This document shows positions 7,974 through 10,978 of a DNA stretch of 10,978 bases, one piece after another. The notes under the pieces are model-generated. The model made no database searches, was not told the origin of the DNA, and saw only the letters and a list, made by a program, of their open reading frames with translations. A program made the position numbers and the translations under genes. The stretch is from the NCBI GenBank assembly GCA_943324395.2, contig CALPLL020000048.1, forward strand, positions 1 through 10,978. The letters are read 5' to 3'. Each line of letters starts with the position of its first letter. Position 1 is the first letter of the stretch. This stretch comes from Rhizobium sp. Q54 (GTDB taxonomy: Bacteria > Bacteroidota > Bacteroidia > Flavobacteriales > Flavobacteriaceae).

Positions 7974-9584
7974 TTACTTAAATACTTCTGTCATTACTTT
8001 TGCTTCAGTACCATTTGGAAATGGAATTTTTATCATTTGAGCAATTGTTGGAATTATTTGAGTAATTACTTTTCGATCATGACTTTCTCCATGCTTTACA
8101 TGCCATCCATAAAAAAGTGCAGGAACATGAGTATCATAAGAATACGGTGTTCCATGTGAAGTTCCAGTGCCTTTATATTCGATAAATCCTGGTTTATCAA
8201 GAACTACCAAATCTCCATTTTGATTTGGATCATATCCTTTAGAAATAATATCTAGAAAGAAATCATTTCCAGTTGAAGCTAAAATCTCTTCTTCTGTATA
8301 AACTCTTTTAACTTGATTTTGAGTCATCAAATATTCTTTAAAAGATTGTTTTACTTTAAATAAATCCAACCCTTTATTTTTAATAATCTCTTTATTGAGG
8401 TACAAATTAAAATTGGAATAATTTAAAACCAAATTTTCTCCAAAAGTATCTTGAGAAAATTGAGTCAATCCCTTTTTAATTTCTTTAGGTTCAACACTAT
8501 TTACGTCGTATTTATTGTCTTTCAGATAATTAACATTTTCAGCACCAGCATGATCTGCGGTTAAAAAAATTAGGTAATTGTCTTTTCCAACAGTTTTATC
8601 AAGATATGTTAAAAAATCGGCAATTGTTTTGTCTAATCTAAGATAAGTGTCTTGCGTTTCAACTGATCTTGGACCTGTCAAATGTCCAACATAATCAGTA
8701 GATGAAAAGCTAAGAGTTAAAAAATCTGTGATGTTATCTTTACCTAACTCCTCATTATTAATTGTTTGCATTGCAAATTCTGCTAACAAATCATTTCCAA
8801 AAGGGGTAGAACGAATTATACTAGCACCATTTTTTTCATACATTTCTTTTAAATTGTAGGGAAAAACAGGCGCCGAACTTCCATATAATTTTCCTTCATA
8901 AGGATTGTTGTCTTGCAAACTTTTATCGTAAGTTGAAATTGGTTTAAATAAATCCCAGCCCTTATTTATATATGGCATATAGTGTTTTTCATTATTGAAT
9001 TTCGTAACCCATTCTGGCAGTTTTTCGCCATAAAAAGAACTTGAAATGAAGGCTCCTGTATTACTGTACCAAAAAGCCCAATTTGCAAAATGACCAGCAG
9101 GTAAAATTGCCCCTCGATCTTTCAAACTAATCCCAAGAACTTTTCCTTTAAAATTAGTTTGCATACGAAGTTCATCAGTAATAGTAGTAGTTTGTAAATT
9201 TTTTGGAGACATTTCACCTTCATCAGGTTTACCGTCCCCGATAGTGTGAACAGAAGCATCATCTGTACAATACATTTCTTTACCTGTGGAGCGATTGAAC
9301 CAATCGTTACCAACTATTCCGTGAATTGATGGTGTTGTTCCTGTATATATTGATGAGTGCCCAGGACCGGTATATGTTGGCATGTAATTGAAATGCATAT
9401 TTTCAAACGAATACCCATTATCAATAATTCTTTTAAATCCATTTGCCGAAAAATCATCTGAAAAACGGTATAAATATTCCATTTTCATTTGATCAACTAC
9501 TATACCTACAACTAACTTTGGACGTTCTTGAGCATTAAGAATTGATGTAACTATTAACATCGATAATAAAACTGTTTTTTTCAT
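7974..9584 (-). CDS. pafA: Secreted PafA-type alkaline phosphatase
   Basis: This is a member of the alkaline phosphatase superfamily closest to PafA, the phosphate-irrepressible monoesterase of Elizabethkingia/Flavobacterium, which releases phosphate from organic phosphomonoesters outside the cytoplasm. Residues 1-18 are a signal peptide (MKK, a hydrophobic run, then LNA before Gln19). The active-site set of PafA is present with matching spacing: metal ligand Asp31, nucleophile Thr72 in TYTGPGHSS, Asn93 in GNDWF, the phosphate-binding Lys155 and Arg157 in SLKDRGA, Asp297 and His301 in TDYVGH, Asp344-His345 in TADHAG, and His486 in DTHVPALFYG. The nucleophile is Thr, as in PafA, not the Ser of E. 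coli PhoA. The 536-residue length is close to PafA. It follows a small secreted-protein gene by 20 bases and is probably the last gene of a three-gene transcript. The product assignment is strong; the symbol is by resemblance, and the physiological substrate is unproven. Confidence 0.9.
   Translation of the reverse strand: MKKTVLLSMLIVTSILNAQERPKLVVGIVVDQMKMEYLYRFSDDFSANGFKRIIDNGYSFENMHFNYMPTYTGPGHSSIYTGTTPSIHGIVGNDWFNRSTGKEMYCTDDASVHTIGDGKPDEGEMSPKNLQTTTITDELRMQTNFKGKVLGISLKDRGAILPAGHFANWAFWYSNTGAFISSSFYGEKLPEWVTKFNNEKHYMPYINKGWDLFKPISTYDKSLQDNNPYEGKLYGSSAPVFPYNLKEMYEKNGASIIRSTPFGNDLLAEFAMQTINNEELGKDNITDFLTLSFSSTDYVGHLTGPRSVETQDTYLRLDKTIADFLTYLDKTVGKDNYLIFLTADHAGAENVNYLKDNKYDVNSVEPKEIKKGLTQFSQDTFGENLVLNYSNFNLYLNKEIIKNKGLDLFKVKQSFKEYLMTQNQVKRVYTEEEILASTGNDFFLDIISKGYDPNQNGDLVVLDKPGFIEYKGTGTSHGTPYSYDTHVPALFYGWHVKHGESHDRKVITQIIPTIAQMIKIPFPNGTEAKVMTEVFK
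8011..8031 (+). terminator. Weak candidate lysA terminator inside the opposing phosphatase gene
   Basis: CCATTT (8011-8016) and AAATGG (8019-8024) are inverted arms; with a realistic 4-base loop this is a 5-pair stem. It is followed by AATTTTT (8025-8031). Because lysA and the phosphatase gene converge with two bases between them, a lysA transcript must end inside the opposing gene, and this lies 40-60 bases past the lysA stop. The stem is short and the sequence is also constrained by the phosphatase reading frame, so it may be coincidental. Confidence 0.2.
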
Positions 9585-9604
9585 AATTGACTATTTTATA
9601 TGGG

Positions 9605-10030
9605 CTATTTATTATTTTCAGGAAAATTAACAATATTGTAAACTAAAATCACGTCTTTTTGGTTAATATACAATTGCTTACGATTGTCTTGTTTTTTTCT
9701 AGTTATAAATGAAATTGTAAAAGGTTCGTTATCAATATCATTACAGCTAAATGGAAAGATTAAATCGTCGTCATTTTCAATTTTTTTATCAAATTTATTA
9801 ATGTTATAGAATTGAATTTCTTTAGAATAAACTACAATTCTTTTTTTATCAAGATCTAACGCTATCACAATGTTGGTAGTCTCATAGTCCGACCATTTTC
9901 CCCAATTGCCTTTCTCCTCTTTTTCCAATACACTAAAACCTGTTGCAACAAATTTATATACTTGTGCATTCATTTTTTGAACCCCAATTATTAGGAATAA
10001 TAACAGTACTATTAATTTAAACTTCTTCAT
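9605..10030 (-). CDS. Small secreted protein of unknown function
   Basis: I do not recognise a characterised family. The product is 141 residues. It opens with a clear signal peptide: MKKFK, a hydrophobic stretch at about 6-17, and a likely signal peptidase I site after Ala22 (MNA before Gln23). There is no lipobox cysteine, so it should be released to the periplasm or beyond rather than anchored as a lipoprotein. The mature part of about 119 residues is charged, looks rich in beta strands (for example NIVIALDLDKKRIVVYS), has one cysteine (in FPFSCND) and has no membrane segment or recognised catalytic motif. It resembles, from memory, small secreted hypotheticals often annotated in Bacteroidota genomes. 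It lies 26 bases after the flavoprotein gene and 20 bases before the phosphatase gene, so all three are probably cotranscribed. Gene reality is well supported by the signal peptide and tight packing; function is unknown. Confidence 0.8.
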   Translation of the reverse strand: MKKFKLIVLLLFLIIGVQKMNAQVYKFVATGFSVLEKEEKGNWGKWSDYETTNIVIALDLDKKRIVVYSKEIQFYNINKFDKKIENDDDLIFPFSCNDIDNEPFTISFITRKKQDNRKQLYINQKDVILVYNIVNFPENNK

Positions 10031-10037
10031 ATTAATT

Positions 10038-10050
10038 ATGCTTAAAGCAT
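10038..10050. repeat. 13-base palindrome between the flavoprotein and small secreted-protein genes
   Basis: ATGCTT (10038-10043) and AAGCAT (10045-10050) are perfect inverted arms around one A and fill half of the 26-base gap between the two genes. As RNA it could form only a short stem (5 pairs, 3-base loop) with no T-run, so it is not a convincing terminator. It could be a weak processing or attenuation element, or chance. Confidence 0.2.
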
Positions 10051-10056
10051 TATTTA

Positions 10057-10978
10057 TTATAAATTTTGAATTTCATTTTTTGCAATTTCAAAATCTTGGA
10101 TCATTTCATCAATTATCTCTTTAGCAGATTTTATATCTTCAAATAAACCCGAAATTTGTCCAATTTCCAATTCGCCTTCAATTAAATCACCTTCAAACAT
10201 TCCTTTTTTTGCTCTTGCTCTTCCTAATAAATTCTTTAAATCTTCAACAGATGGATTTGTTTTATACAATTCCTGAATGTCATTGTAAAACTTATTCTTT
10301 ATTAATCGAACAGGTGCCAATTCTTTCAAAGTTACCTGAGTTTCTCCTTCTTTACAATTTATAATGGTGTTTTTAAAATTTTCATGCGCAGATGATTCTA
10401 TGGATGCAGCAAACCTCGAACCTACTTGTACCCCATCAGCGCCTAATGCCATTGCTGCGAGCATTCCCCTACCCGTTGCAATACCTCCTGCGGCAATTAA
10501 AGGGATTGAAAGGTGTTTTTTTACCATTGGAATAAGCGTAAAAGTCGTAGTCTCTTCCCTCCCATTATGACCTCCAGCTTCGAAACCTTCAGCTACAACA
10601 GCATCAACACCCGCTTCTTGAGCTTTTAAAGCAAATTTCGAACTACTTACTACATGCACAACTATAATTCCATTTTGCTTTAATAATGAAGTCCAAGTAG
10701 TTGGATTTCCAGCAGAGGTGAATACGATTTTTACCCCTTCTTCGATGATAATATTTATTATTTCTTCAATATTTGGGTATAACATGGGAACGTTTACGCC
10801 AAAAGGTTTATCAGTCGCTGATTTACATTTTTGAATGTGTTCTCTCAGTACTTCTGGATACATTGATCCAGCACCAATTAAACCCAAACCACCCGCATTG
10901 CTAACTGCACTAGCTAACTTATATCCACTATTCCAGATCATTCCACCTTGAATAATGGGATATTGAATGTTAAAAAGC
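10057..10978 (-). CDS. Nitronate monooxygenase / FabK-like FMN flavoprotein, 5' end outside window
   Basis: This is an FMN-dependent TIM-barrel protein of the 2-nitropropane dioxygenase family, which includes nitronate monooxygenases and the enoyl-ACP reductase FabK. The frame is open to the right edge and reads LFNIQYPIIQGGMIWNSG, so the Met encoded at 10941 is internal to the conserved IQGGM motif and not the start. The true start probably lies only a few codons outside, for a protein of roughly 310-320 residues. Visible motifs in order are the N-terminal PIIQGGM and SNAGGLGLIGAGS, FGVNVPM, VFTSAGNP, the active-site segment AEGFEAGGHNG (His codon at 10569-10567), the FMN phosphate loop IPLIAAGGIATGRG with LGADGVQVGSRF, and GQISGLFEDI near the C-terminus. 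The C-terminal part resembles FabK as much as nitronate monooxygenases, so the substrate cannot be fixed. It is probably the upstream gene of a transcript continuing into the small secreted protein and the phosphatase. Confidence 0.88.
   Translation of the reverse strand, partial: LFNIQYPIIQGGMIWNSGYKLASAVSNAGGLGLIGAGSMYPEVLREHIQKCKSATDKPFGVNVPMLYPNIEEIINIIIEEGVKIVFTSAGNPTTWTSLLKQNGIIVVHVVSSSKFALKAQEAGVDAVVAEGFEAGGHNGREETTTFTLIPMVKKHLSIPLIAAGGIATGRGMLAAMALGADGVQVGSRFAASIESSAHENFKNTIINCKEGETQVTLKELAPVRLIKNKFYNDIQELYKTNPSVEDLKNLLGRARAKKGMFEGDLIEGELEIGQISGLFEDIKSAKEIIDEMIQDFEIAKNEIQNL

Noticed and set aside
10364..10570. 68-codon plus-strand open frame opposite the flavoprotein gene
   Set aside because: It is antisense to the conserved FMN-binding region of a clear gene; its small residues mirror the glycine/alanine-rich segment on the other strand.
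10057..10941. Start of the flavoprotein gene at the ATG at 10941
   Set aside because: That Met is inside the conserved IQGGM motif and the frame stays open with matching family sequence to the window edge, so the gene begins outside.

Overview
The window looks like an ordinary chromosomal segment from a Bacteroidota bacterium, most likely a Flavobacterium-like member of the Flavobacteriaceae. This rests on the AT-rich DNA with very AT-rich intergenic stretches, the near absence of Shine-Dalgarno sequences, promoter-like elements of the Bacteroidota type (TTTG, about 19-20 bases, then TAnnTTTG), and protein families such as a PafA-type alkaline phosphatase. No mobile element, CRISPR array, tRNA or rRNA was seen, and no sign of an undescribed system. 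The more interesting points are regulatory or concern the small unknown protein.

Layout. Positions 1-233 (minus) hold the N-terminal part of sucC (succinyl-CoA synthetase beta subunit), cut by the window edge. A 425-base AT-rich divergent spacer (234-658) carries a plausible sucC promoter, a short GC-rich hairpin and a 17-base palindrome. On the plus strand come gltB (659-5179) and gltD (5214-6668), the two subunits of NADPH-dependent glutamate synthase, 34 bases apart and evidently one operon. An AT-rich hairpin with a T-rich tail follows gltD. A consensus-like promoter (6727-6757) then drives lysA (6772-7971, diaminopimelate decarboxylase). That promoter lies inside the upstream part of the longest lysA-frame ORF, which fixes the true start at 6772.

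The right part is a minus-strand gene set, read from high to low coordinates: a nitronate monooxygenase/FabK-like flavoprotein (10978-10057, start just outside the window), a small secreted protein of unknown function (10030-9605), and a PafA-type secreted alkaline phosphatase (9584-7974). The gaps are 26 and 20 bases, so one transcript is likely. The phosphatase converges on lysA with only two bases between the stop codons.

How the genes relate: GltBD makes glutamate from glutamine and 2-oxoglutarate, sucC acts one step downstream of 2-oxoglutarate in the TCA cycle, and LysA completes lysine synthesis, so the left part is central carbon/nitrogen metabolism. The phosphatase is a periplasmic phosphate-scavenging enzyme. 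Its connection to the flavoprotein and the small secreted protein is not obvious from the sequence.
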